Origin: Bacillus sp. 7884-1
GTDB lineage: Bacteria > Bacillota > Bacilli > Bacillales > Cytobacillaceae
Assembly: GCF_002272245.1 (NCBI RefSeq)
Contig: NZ_NPDD01000167.1
Span: forward strand, 17,828-81,827
Length of the DNA: 64,000 nucleotides
Direction: 5' to 3'
The notes under the pieces were generated by a model. It made no database searches. It had not been told where the DNA came from and saw only the letters and a program-made list of their open reading frames with translations. Positions 20,186 to 28,201 of this stretch are shown here, one piece after another. The translations under genes and the position numbers were made by a program. How positions within the stretch are numbered: position 1 is the first letter of the stretch; each line of letters begins with the position of its first letter.

Positions 20186-20226
20186 TGAACTTGGTAAAGC
20201 GCTCTGAAAGTGATTCACCAAGTTCA
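20186..20226. terminator. Hairpin, probable terminator
   Basis: TGAACTTGGT (20186-20195) and ACCAAGTTCA (20217-20226) form a 10-bp stem followed by TATTTTTTAC. The surrounding gap 20065-20537 holds no other supported feature. Confidence 0.5.
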
Positions 20227-20537
20227 TATTTTTTACATTCTTTGATATTATGGATGCAAACCAAAACCTATTGATGCAGTGGCGTTTACCTTACTAAGTT
20301 ATATTTGAATACTTTTTAACTTCCCCATAGAATCTTTCAAATAAAATATTACATTTCAATTTTTTATCTTTATGAAAATAATACCATAAACTATCAAAAA
20401 GATTGTTATTATTTCATCTGTCAATTTTTTAGGTAGCACATTTCATGACTAAGGGCAATTTTCATAAGGTCATATTTTATAAAGCATTTCCTATCTGTTT
20501 TTATATTCTGAATTTCTCTTTAATGGATTTGTTATTA

Positions 20538-20615
20538 CTAATGGGCACGAATTTGCTCTGTCGTATAAAATTTTGCATCTTCTTGCTGATTCGCATAGCG
20601 TATATCAAGTTTCAT
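20538..20615 (-). pseudogene. kduI: kduI (5-keto-4-deoxyuronate isomerase) N-terminal stub
   Basis: ATG 20615 overlaps the TGA of the GH105 gene (ATGA), the coupling expected in an operon. The frame reads MKLDIRYANQQEDAKFYTTE then QIRAH, resembling the start of KduI proteins, and ends at TAG after 25 residues. The remaining 250 or so residues are absent. KduI isomerises the unsaturated uronate product released by GH105-type enzymes. Its loss means this route is now incomplete unless another copy exists elsewhere. Confidence 0.6.
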
Positions 20616-21691
20616 TTGATTACTCCTTCATTCATCAACTTTTTATATTCAATTCCTGCAAAAAATAGAGCAGCAAGACCGTAGCTCCAGTCTCTTGATT
20701 TTTGCATCTTATATTGTAGCTTGTAACCTAGCGCTGGTAAAATATGAAGCGGAATCGTCGGACCGCTAATATGTCCTAAACTGATGAGACCATTTCGGTA
20801 ATCTAAATCAGCGACGACTGCATTAAACGCCTTCAAACTAGGTTCCAAATAGATTCGATCGAGGTAACCAGAACGAACACCGTGCATCCACCCCGAGGCA
20901 ATTAAAGCTGTTGCACTACTTTCTTTAAGGGTGGTTTCTGGCTTGTTAAGTAACGTTTCAAAATAGCCATCTGTTCGTTGATAAGGAAGTAACGCCACAC
21001 TTATTTCTTGTAATATTCGGATTGCTTTGTTACGCTCTTGGCCGTTTTCTAAGTTATCAATTAACATTGGTAGCGCACCAACAACCCAGCCGTTCCCCCT
21101 CCCCCAATAAAGCTTTTGTGGAAACTGCTTTTTTACACGAACCCAATAGCTATGAACAAACAATTTGTTGTCCGGATCTTTCAAATATTTTTCGAATAAC
21201 TCTGGCTGAATTTTAGCAAACTCCATGAGCCACTCTTCTCCTTGTTCTCTTGCATAAAGACTTGTAAACACCCCGTACATCATTATTGAGTCGATCCAAA
21301 TACTTTTCGGATAAAATTTTCCTTCAAGTGAGTGACCGAGATGATTTGGCATATTGTGGATAATTTTTTCAGAGTGTTTAATATAGGAAAGGCCTCGTTC
21401 GGTTACGACACGATAGTCTTCATTTTCAATATGTTTACTTAAATAATACGTCGCCAAAATCGGAGCTAACGTATCCGATTGATCAACGCGAAGCCCTTTT
21501 TTAATGTGATAATCAACATATCGTTTTATGTAATCTGTGTACCGCGCTTCACCTAAAAGGTCGTTCAGTTGACCAAGAGCGTGCATCAGTAACCCTTCAC
21601 CCCACATCCACGGTAATTTCTCCGGGACGAGTCGTTTCGTCGTCGCGTCAGCTAACTCAATAATTTTTGCAAACAACTGATCCATCGGCAT
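20612..21691 (-). CDS. Unsaturated glucuronyl/rhamnogalacturonyl hydrolase, GH105
   Basis: A 359-residue (alpha/alpha)6-barrel hydrolase of family GH105 (YteR/YesR type) that hydrates the double bond of 4,5-unsaturated uronic acids at the end of lyase-generated oligosaccharides and releases the uronide. Diagnostic features are WGRGNGWV near residues 195-202, the aspartate in SIWIDSIMM near 130, and the closing segment SRDWSYGLAALFF. There is no signal peptide, so it acts in the cytoplasm on imported oligosaccharides. It follows the GPH symporter by 8 bases and overlaps the kduI stub by 4. The glycan could be rhamnogalacturonan, ulvan-like or another uronide. Confidence 0.9.
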   Translation of the reverse strand: MPMDQLFAKIIELADATTKRLVPEKLPWMWGEGLLMHALGQLNDLLGEARYTDYIKRYVDYHIKKGLRVDQSDTLAPILATYYLSKHIENEDYRVVTERGLSYIKHSEKIIHNMPNHLGHSLEGKFYPKSIWIDSIMMYGVFTSLYAREQGEEWLMEFAKIQPELFEKYLKDPDNKLFVHSYWVRVKKQFPQKLYWGRGNGWVVGALPMLIDNLENGQERNKAIRILQEISVALLPYQRTDGYFETLLNKPETTLKESSATALIASGWMHGVRSGYLDRIYLEPSLKAFNAVVADLDYRNGLISLGHISGPTIPLHILPALGYKLQYKMQKSRDWSYGLAALFFAGIEYKKLMNEGVIK

Positions 21692-21699
21692 CCTCCAAA

Positions 21700-23352
21700 C
21701 TAAACTAACAATTTTTTCAGTTCATCCTCTTCTTCCTTATTCTTATCCTTTTGTTCGTAAAATTTCAAAAGCCTTTCGTGAATATGACGGTTTAGCGGAT
21801 ACTTACGGGCAATAAAAATGGCTAATAGTAATAAAATGGCCGGCAAAACAAAGATAATGACACGCAATCCTGTCATAAATGAGTTGGGCTGATTATAGAA
21901 ATTTACCGATTTTAGAGATGAATTGCTACTGAAATCGTAGACCTCGGTTACTTTAAGGTCCTTCTCAACAACAATACTGTCTTTCTCTTCATCTTTTTGA
22001 CTCATTTTCAACACATTTTTATCAAAAACATAGTCGATTTTTTCATTTGTCAGCAATTCAACTTGTCGATTCTCCATGTCAATGCGAATATCATCGTTGC
22101 CGTCTTTTTGCAAATCGACCGTTAACATCCCTTCATTGTTGACGAAAGCGGTTGCATTTTTAGGGATAATCATCTCACCTGGCTGCATATAACCAGAAAG
22201 TTGAAGCATTAAACCCACCGTCCATATGCCAATGGCTGAAGAAAACTTTCGTGAAAACGCCATAAATCCGGCAAACGAGCCACTGCGACGCTCACCAAAT
22301 GCTAATAGCGATACATCCGTAACGTCAGGAAACATCACCCACGGCATAACAATACAAGCTGTCAACCCTAACCCAACAACAGCTGCAATAATAAAAATCG
22401 CGGCAATTGGCCAACTGTAATTGTAAAACCCAAGAGCAACGGTGCCAACAATAAAAATTGCTGCTCCAATCATGAATGTTTTCGGCTTGCCGATTTTTCC
22501 AGCGAGCATTACGACAAAAAACAACATGACAATTTGCATAATGAGCATCGTTCCAAGCACAAATTCGAGTAAATCTTCTCGATGAATCAAATATGTCATA
22601 TAGTACGTAAAGATAGCGCTTACTACATCCATGACGAAAAAAGCGGATAAATACATTCCTATTAACGAACGGTAAGTTTTAACTCGAAAAGGAGAAATAA
22701 TTTCTGTCAAGCTAAATCGGCGCTTCACATCGGAAATCGGTACGCGCTCTTCGCAAAAAAGAAATATGCCAATATACGGAACAGCATAAAAAATACTGAA
22801 AACAAGCCCCATGAATAAATACCCTGTTTTCTCAGGAAACATCCCTACGATAACCATCGGCATGACCGCACCAATCAATGAGGAAACTTGCGAGAAAAAT
22901 AAACGAGTTGCGTTCACTTGGTCGCGCTCTTTGACGTCTTGACTAATTTCGCTTGATAAAGCAGTATACGGAATCGTTACAATCGTAGAAACCGTTGAGT
23001 AAAAGATGTAACTAAATAACACAAATAAAAATTTTCCAAGTGCACTTTCAAAATTCGGCGCATACCAGAGGAGCGTAAAGGCAATTAGGATGAGAAAAAA
23101 ACCTGCTAAAAGATATGGTTTTCTCCGACCGAATCTTGTCCGCGTATTGTCAGTCACGACTCCCATCACTGGATCTGAAAGAGCGTCCCAAATTTTTGAT
23201 AATAAAATAACGGTCCCTGCAAGAACAGGGTCAATGCGGACAACATCTGTCAAAAATCTCAAATAAAAAAAAGCAATAACCAGCTGGGCACCGCCGCCAA
23301 ACAAATCGCCCGCTGCAAACGTAAACACCTCTTTTTTCATCATTTTTTTCAT
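21700..23352 (-). CDS. GPH-family sugar/uronide cation symporter with extra domain
   Basis: A 12-helix symporter of the glycoside-pentoside-hexuronide family (550 aa; usually about 450-480). The loop DPVMGVVTDNTRTRFGRRKP at residues 60-79 is the family signature. An unusual segment at about 389-490, between the last two helix pairs, has no hydrophobic helix and reads as a small polar beta-rich domain (VDLQKDGNDDIRIDMENRQV). By topology it should face outside. The C-terminal tail is charged. It probably brings an unsaturated oligosaccharide to the GH105 enzyme encoded next. It is fourth of a five-gene operon with gaps of 8-26 bases. Confidence 0.9.
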   Translation of the reverse strand: MKKMMKKEVFTFAAGDLFGGGAQLVIAFFYLRFLTDVVRIDPVLAGTVILLSKIWDALSDPVMGVVTDNTRTRFGRRKPYLLAGFFLILIAFTLLWYAPNFESALGKFLFVLFSYIFYSTVSTIVTIPYTALSSEISQDVKERDQVNATRLFFSQVSSLIGAVMPMVIVGMFPEKTGYLFMGLVFSIFYAVPYIGIFLFCEERVPISDVKRRFSLTEIISPFRVKTYRSLIGMYLSAFFVMDVVSAIFTYYMTYLIHREDLLEFVLGTMLIMQIVMLFFVVMLAGKIGKPKTFMIGAAIFIVGTVALGFYNYSWPIAAIFIIAAVVGLGLTACIVMPWVMFPDVTDVSLLAFGERRSGSFAGFMAFSRKFSSAIGIWTVGLMLQLSGYMQPGEMIIPKNATAFVNNEGMLTVDLQKDGNDDIRIDMENRQVELLTNEKIDYVFDKNVLKMSQKDEEKDSIVVEKDLKVTEVYDFSSNSSLKSVNFYNQPNSFMTGLRVIIFVLPAILLLLAIFIARKYPLNRHIHERLLKFYEQKDKNKEEEDELKKLLV

Positions 23353-23375
23353 AGCTTTCTCTCCGTTTCAGCTAA

Positions 23376-25196
23376 TTATCTTTGCTCTCTCAACCCTAAA
23401 TCAAAATTGAGCGTCAACCGATGCCCTTTGCATTTTAACTCAATTTCGTTTGCTCCTCTGTCAAAATTTCCATAGGGCGATTCTAACCGCTTATATTGAT
23501 CCTCCATCCGCTTTCCATCTACATATAGTCCATCTTTATATTTCAGCTTATATTTCCCATATTTTAACGTCAGTTTTTCAAAGTGAATGTTCGTCTGTTT
23601 TATTCGTTTTTGAAATTGCTCATAACTTTCACCTGAATCTGAAACTTCAAAAATCCAATATGTCGTCTTACCATGTTGAATGAGGTCATAACGGTCATTT
23701 GGATTGACGACTAAGTCACTGCCACCAATTAAAGCGACGTGAACACATTCTTTTGTACCGAACGCGTACTTTCCTTCAATATGCGCCTGTTCAAATCGAT
23801 CGATTGGAAAATGCGCATGGGTGAATTCGATGCGATGCCGTTCCATAAAGCCCTTTCGTTGGTCCACTTTATAAATCGACAAATGGACATTTTCAAACTG
23901 GGCACTATGAGGCTGAATGCCGTTTCCAACCCAATAAGAAGGCGAAAAATTTCGCGCATTGTCATCAAAAATCGGCGCACCTGGATGTGTCGAAAAAATA
24001 CTAATGTCCTTATTTAAAGTTGCTTGCCAGATGTGATGTTGGTCACCAAACGTTCCCGGATAGTAATTTTGCGCTGTTGACAAAATATAGTTGGCTTTCC
24101 GATATGTATAAGAGTTCACCTTTTGAATCGCGACACCGTTTGACACTGGATTTAACATCTTTGTCACTAATGGCAATAAAAAACTGAACGACTTTATATC
24201 TAGCATCTTTAAATCCTTCAAAAAATCATTTGCCTTCATGTTGTAGGCGCGAAACATTCGCATTGTTTCGCGAATAGATTGCAGGTTTGTAAAACTTTCC
24301 ATTGCCCATTGAATATAGCCAGCCGTCACTTCGCCTTTTTCGGCACGGAGCTGCTCAAGTTCGTCCAAATCATGCCCCATACTTGTTTTAATTACGCCCG
24401 GTTCTTTATCGTTCGCTATTTCAAAAATGACTTTTGGCAACTCATAATTTTTGCATAAAAAAAGATTGGCACTAATGCGTGTATAATCTAATTCTTGCTT
24501 ATACCGGTTTCCAAATAAAAACTCATTAATTTCAAGCACATCTTGTGTCAACGGTTCACGTTTTTGCACTTCGTAACAGCGTCCACTTGTAACCGAAAAC
24601 AAACCTTTATACAAATGCATCGCCATATCTGCCAAAATTAAATCCATAATAATTGCCGCTTTATTTTTAATTTCTTCATCACCAAAATCAATGAGTAATG
24701 CTAAAGGAGCAATATCTTCTTCATAATACGTGTTGGAGTGCCATTCAATAAAACCGTGTTCAAAACGATGTTTTAACCAAATGAAAATTTTCCCCCTAAA
24801 CTTCTCACTCAGTTGTGCCCCTGTTAAATATGAATTAGTAAATAGCTCATTTTGGTAATAACGCCCTGCTACATACCCACACGTAAAAAACAGTAGCTGA
24901 TGATTTTCAGACCAATAACACATTGAGTCGTCACCAGGTTCATCCATCCAATATTTGAAAGACAAAATTGTATTTCTCATCTCTTGAATAGTGTTGTCCG
25001 TCAAAAGAGATGAATAAGAATACAGTGTTCTTAAAACTGTGACCATCCTAAAGTCAGCACAGTCAAGGCGGTAATCAATAAATTTCAATAGCTCTAGTAG
25101 TCCTGCCTCGTCAATCTGCTTCCCTTCATCTAAATCTTTAATTTCTTTAAAAGATTTCGGCCCCATTTTAATACTCATCGGAATATCTCTGTCCAT
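23376..25196 (-). CDS. Unrecognised 606-aa protein, toroid plus beta-sandwich-like
   Basis: I do not recognise a named family. The first ~340 residues are helical with aromatic/histidine blocks of an (alpha/alpha)-toroid: YWSENHQLLFF (94-104), FIEWHSNTYYEEDIAPL (149-165) and a helical repeat to about 345. The second part is beta-rich, with RKANYILSTAQNYYPG (366-381) followed by GDQHHIWQATL (384-394). Conserved-looking polar residues are His99, Trp152, His153, Asn155, Tyr157, Arg366, Asp385, His387 and His388. The architecture resembles polysaccharide lyases and related uronide enzymes, but no lyase motif is certain. There is no signal peptide, so it should act inside the cell on an oligosaccharide. 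It lies in the GH105/GPH operon. Confidence 0.75.
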   Translation of the reverse strand: MDRDIPMSIKMGPKSFKEIKDLDEGKQIDEAGLLELLKFIDYRLDCADFRMVTVLRTLYSYSSLLTDNTIQEMRNTILSFKYWMDEPGDDSMCYWSENHQLLFFTCGYVAGRYYQNELFTNSYLTGAQLSEKFRGKIFIWLKHRFEHGFIEWHSNTYYEEDIAPLALLIDFGDEEIKNKAAIIMDLILADMAMHLYKGLFSVTSGRCYEVQKREPLTQDVLEINEFLFGNRYKQELDYTRISANLFLCKNYELPKVIFEIANDKEPGVIKTSMGHDLDELEQLRAEKGEVTAGYIQWAMESFTNLQSIRETMRMFRAYNMKANDFLKDLKMLDIKSFSFLLPLVTKMLNPVSNGVAIQKVNSYTYRKANYILSTAQNYYPGTFGDQHHIWQATLNKDISIFSTHPGAPIFDDNARNFSPSYWVGNGIQPHSAQFENVHLSIYKVDQRKGFMERHRIEFTHAHFPIDRFEQAHIEGKYAFGTKECVHVALIGGSDLVVNPNDRYDLIQHGKTTYWIFEVSDSGESYEQFQKRIKQTNIHFEKLTLKYGKYKLKYKDGLYVDGKRMEDQYKRLESPYGNFDRGANEIELKCKGHRLTLNFDLGLREQR

Positions 25197-25222
25197 AAAT
25201 CTCCTACCTTCCTATCCGTTTG

Positions 25223-26539
25223 TTACTCGATTGCGAACAACTTTTTTAAATAATCGTTTAAGAAGATGCCCTTAGGATCAAGCTGTTGACGAATCTTTTT
25301 AAAGTCTCCTATTTTCGGATAAAGTGTAGTTAAATTATCGCCACGAAGTGTATGAAGTTTCCCCCAATGCGGTCGTCCATTGTAGCGACGAAAAATTGCC
25401 TCGATATCAGCAAAATATTTTTCATGCTCCATACCTTTATACATATGGACAGCAATATACGCAGAATCACGCCCATGCGCTGGACTAAGCCAAATATCAT
25501 CACCTTTCACATAGCGACATTCAACAGGGAAATGAACGTGATAGTCGTTTTTCTCGACAAGCTGATGTATTTCACGAACAACAGTTTCCATTAATTCAGC
25601 TGGAACGCTATACTCCATTTCGTTAAAACGGACGAGACGAGTTGTTGTAAATAATTGATGAGTATAACCAACATCCTTTCCTGTATCGACAAATTTCGCT
25701 GACAGACTACTGATTGATTTACTCAGACTTGGAATCGTACGACATACTCGCGAAAGAACACCAAATAAGGCATTTTCCATCACCATTTGATTTAAATTGC
25801 GCCAAAATCGATTGCTTGGTAGTTGATTCGTTGCTTCATTCATCAATTTAGCTTGAATGGTATCCGTATGCGGAAACCAGAAAAATTCAAAGTTGCGATA
25901 ATCATCTCTAAACTCCGCTAAATGTTTAAAACATTCATCTAATGATAACCGTATACTTTCATATGTAAGGACAGTAGCCGGAATGACACGCAATGTTACT
26001 TTCACAATAATTCCTAACATCCCGAGCGAAACTTGCAACGCTCTAAATAAATCCGGGTGACTCTCACGATTACACGTCAATACTTCACCAACAGCAGTCA
26101 CAACTTGAATTTCAACAGCTTGTGTCGCAATACTTCCAAGCTTACTTCCTGTTCCATGCGTTCCCGTACTAATTGCCCCAGCAATCGATTGTTTATCGAT
26201 ATCACCAAGATTTTCTTGCGCCCATCCTTGTGCATGAAGAGCTGCACTTAAATCGCGTAATTTCGTTCCTGCCCATACACCGACTGTTTGTGTAACTGCA
26301 TCGACTTTTTCGACTCCTGCTAGATGGTCAAGTGAAACAAGCACTTCATTTGTATGTATAACTGGCGTAAACGAGTGTCCAGATCCGACAATACGAATCC
26401 CTCGTCCTACTTCTTTACATCGTTTTACTAACGAAACGACATCTTCAACACTCGCTGGAAAAGCGATATGTGTCGGTTTACTTTGAACGATTCCAGACCA
26501 GTTTTGCCAAATTTTTTGATTTTCTTTTAAAGAAAACAT
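25223..26539 (-). CDS. FAD-linked sugar-lactone oxidase (ALO-type)
   Basis: A 438-residue flavoprotein of the VAO/PCMH superfamily, close to D-arabinono-1,4-lactone oxidase and L-gulono-lactone oxidase. The N-terminal FAD domain (to about 190) contains IVGSGHSFTPV, whose His55 is the site of covalent flavin in relatives, and ISTGTHGTGSKLG. The ALO domain (about 195-435) includes PVECRYVKGDD and the C-terminal PHWGKLHTL. It oxidises a sugar lactone or sugar alcohol. It overlaps the preceding aldolase-like gene by 13 bases and is second in the operon. The exact sugar is unknown. Confidence 0.88.
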   Translation of the reverse strand: MFSLKENQKIWQNWSGIVQSKPTHIAFPASVEDVVSLVKRCKEVGRGIRIVGSGHSFTPVIHTNEVLVSLDHLAGVEKVDAVTQTVGVWAGTKLRDLSAALHAQGWAQENLGDIDKQSIAGAISTGTHGTGSKLGSIATQAVEIQVVTAVGEVLTCNRESHPDLFRALQVSLGMLGIIVKVTLRVIPATVLTYESIRLSLDECFKHLAEFRDDYRNFEFFWFPHTDTIQAKLMNEATNQLPSNRFWRNLNQMVMENALFGVLSRVCRTIPSLSKSISSLSAKFVDTGKDVGYTHQLFTTTRLVRFNEMEYSVPAELMETVVREIHQLVEKNDYHVHFPVECRYVKGDDIWLSPAHGRDSAYIAVHMYKGMEHEKYFADIEAIFRRYNGRPHWGKLHTLRGDNLTTLYPKIGDFKKIRQQLDPKGIFLNDYLKKLFAIE

Positions 26540-27738
26540 TGTCCATCCCCCCGATAAGTTGTTACTCTATTAACAATTTCACCATTTGAAACACAATAAA
26601 GATGATTAAACCGCTCGCAAAGTTCACCAGCTTTCGCATGGCGTAAAAAAATAGGATCACCGTGCATTAATTTTGCGGTCCCCAGATAAACAATCGGCGT
26701 CTGTACTTCTCCCGCTCCTTCAAGGGGCAATAACTGTGCGCCTTTTGGTAAATACGGCTTCGGTAGCTTATCTGTTCCAACTGCTCCTGATGCAATGTAA
26801 CCCCCTCCAGCACATGTAAATAGATGGGCATCCGGTTTGCGAACAATTTCAATCGCAAAGCCCGCAGCTGGCTTGTAATGAAAATTACGATAGTTGTCAA
26901 ATAACCCCGGGGAGAAAAAACCCGACCCGACTGTTACTTCTGTTACAACTTTCTCACTTGTTGTTGTATGTAAACTTCCCGTCCCCCCACCATTCACAAA
27001 CTGAAGGGAAATCCCGTAGTTTCCAATCATTTGAATCGTCGCAGCTCGTTTTTCAGCAAGACGCTTCTTCGATTGTTTTTTTAGTAATGTAACAATCGTA
27101 TTTTTTGCAGTTTGCTTCGGATAGTGGTCACCAACACCAGCAATTTGGGCTTCGTATCCCATTACACCAACTAAACAAACAGACGAGGACTCCATTATTT
27201 TTTCAACAACTACTTTCGCATCACCTACATTACGAATCGGTGAACGCCATACGCCGAAATGAAGCCCCGGAACATCCATTGACATGTCAATGTCGAGACA
27301 GAGAGGGAGTGTTACATTAAACGTTTCGGCAATTTTGTTAAGATGTTGGACATGTTCGACAGAGTCAACCATTAAGGTAATCCTTTTTCCTTGTTGGTTG
27401 AACTGACAAATTTTCGCCACTACTTCTGAATCCCAGATCGGATAGCCGATTAAAATATCTTCAATTCCTTCGTTCCCTAGATAAAGCGCTTCCATCGCCG
27501 TAAAACACATCACACCTTTAAATAGCGCATGTTTCTTCATAATATATTTCATTATAAAAACACTTCGAATTGATTTCGTCGCAATTCGAATGTTTTTGTG
27601 CGCTGCGGCTGAAACAATCCTTTCAATATTTTCATCCAATAAATCAAAGTCCACAAACGCAAAGGGTTTAGCTGTTCTTTCAAATATTTTTCTGTAATAG
27701 TGATATTCATGGTCCATTCCATCAAACCTCTCCATCAA
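26527..27738 (-). CDS. PLP-dependent amino acid deaminase/aldolase (fold III)
   Basis: A 403-residue fold-type III PLP enzyme with an alanine-racemase-like barrel, in the D-threonine aldolase/amino acid deaminase group. Lys55 in RIATKSIRS is the Schiff-base lysine. The C-terminal beta domain carries the His/Cys pattern FNHLYCV near residues 379-385, which in D-threonine aldolase-like proteins helps bind a metal. It is the first gene of the operon. Pairing with an ALO-type oxidase gene is common in Bacillaceae, but its substrate in a uronide operon is unclear. Start is ATG 27738 (or the internal ATG at residue 2). Confidence 0.85.
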   Translation of the reverse strand: MMERFDGMDHEYHYYRKIFERTAKPFAFVDFDLLDENIERIVSAAAHKNIRIATKSIRSVFIMKYIMKKHALFKGVMCFTAMEALYLGNEGIEDILIGYPIWDSEVVAKICQFNQQGKRITLMVDSVEHVQHLNKIAETFNVTLPLCLDIDMSMDVPGLHFGVWRSPIRNVGDAKVVVEKIMESSSVCLVGVMGYEAQIAGVGDHYPKQTAKNTIVTLLKKQSKKRLAEKRAATIQMIGNYGISLQFVNGGGTGSLHTTTSEKVVTEVTVGSGFFSPGLFDNYRNFHYKPAAGFAIEIVRKPDAHLFTCAGGGYIASGAVGTDKLPKPYLPKGAQLLPLEGAGEVQTPIVYLGTAKLMHGDPIFLRHAKAGELCERFNHLYCVSNGEIVNRVTTYRGDGQCFL

Positions 27739-27873
27739 AGTTGAAACCTGTGAAATCCCCTTTTCCCTTTAAGCTACTTTATGACGACTGTCGATAAAGT
27801 AACATTTATTTATTTATTAATTTATTGTTTTCTTAAAATTTATTATTTTTTAAATATTAATTATTTTCATAAA

Positions 27874-27917
27874 ATTATACCACTAATTTTAATAATAATA
27901 AATTGACGTGTCAATTT
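27874..27917 (-). promoter_or_regulatory. Promoter region with palindromic operator of the uronide operon
   Basis: AAATTGACGTGTCAATTT at 27900-27917 is a palindrome broken only at the two centre bases. A perfect -10 TATAAT lies on the minus strand at 27874-27879, but no good -35 stands 17 bases away; the TTGACA inside the palindrome is 29 bases off. The palindrome may be an activator or repressor site. The 462-base gap 27739-28201 otherwise holds two terminators. Confidence 0.45.
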
Positions 27918-27923
27918 AAGTTA

Positions 27924-27952
27924 CAGGGGCTTTCTAGAGTTGAAAGCCCCTG
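27924..27952 (+). terminator. Terminator hairpin
   Basis: CAGGGGCTTTC (27924-27934) pairs perfectly with GAAAGCCCCTG (27942-27952), followed by CCTTTTTA on the plus strand. No intact plus-strand gene precedes it nearby, so it may be left over from a lost gene or may insulate the operon. Confidence 0.7.
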
Positions 27953-28151
27953 CCTTTTTACTTTATTTATTTAGGCGACCTTTTGAGTCAGACTCTTTTT
28001 TAGTGTAATACTATGACAACTATAATTTAAAACCGTTTTAGGAATAAGGGCTTACACGAAGGGCTTCTACACAGTTCACTTTCAAGATCGGAAAAGAATA
28101 AAATAATTGTGAATTATATAGAAAGCGATGAGAAATATTCCTCGTTTCCGT

Positions 28152-28177
28152 AAAAAAAACACCAGCAAAAGCTGGTG
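28152..28177 (-). terminator. Terminator of the GH20 gene
   Basis: CACCAGC-aaaa-GCTGGTG, followed on the minus strand by eight T residues, 25 bases after the GH20 stop. Confidence 0.85.
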
Positions 28178-28201
28178 ACAAATTATTTCCAAATCTTAAT
28201 T

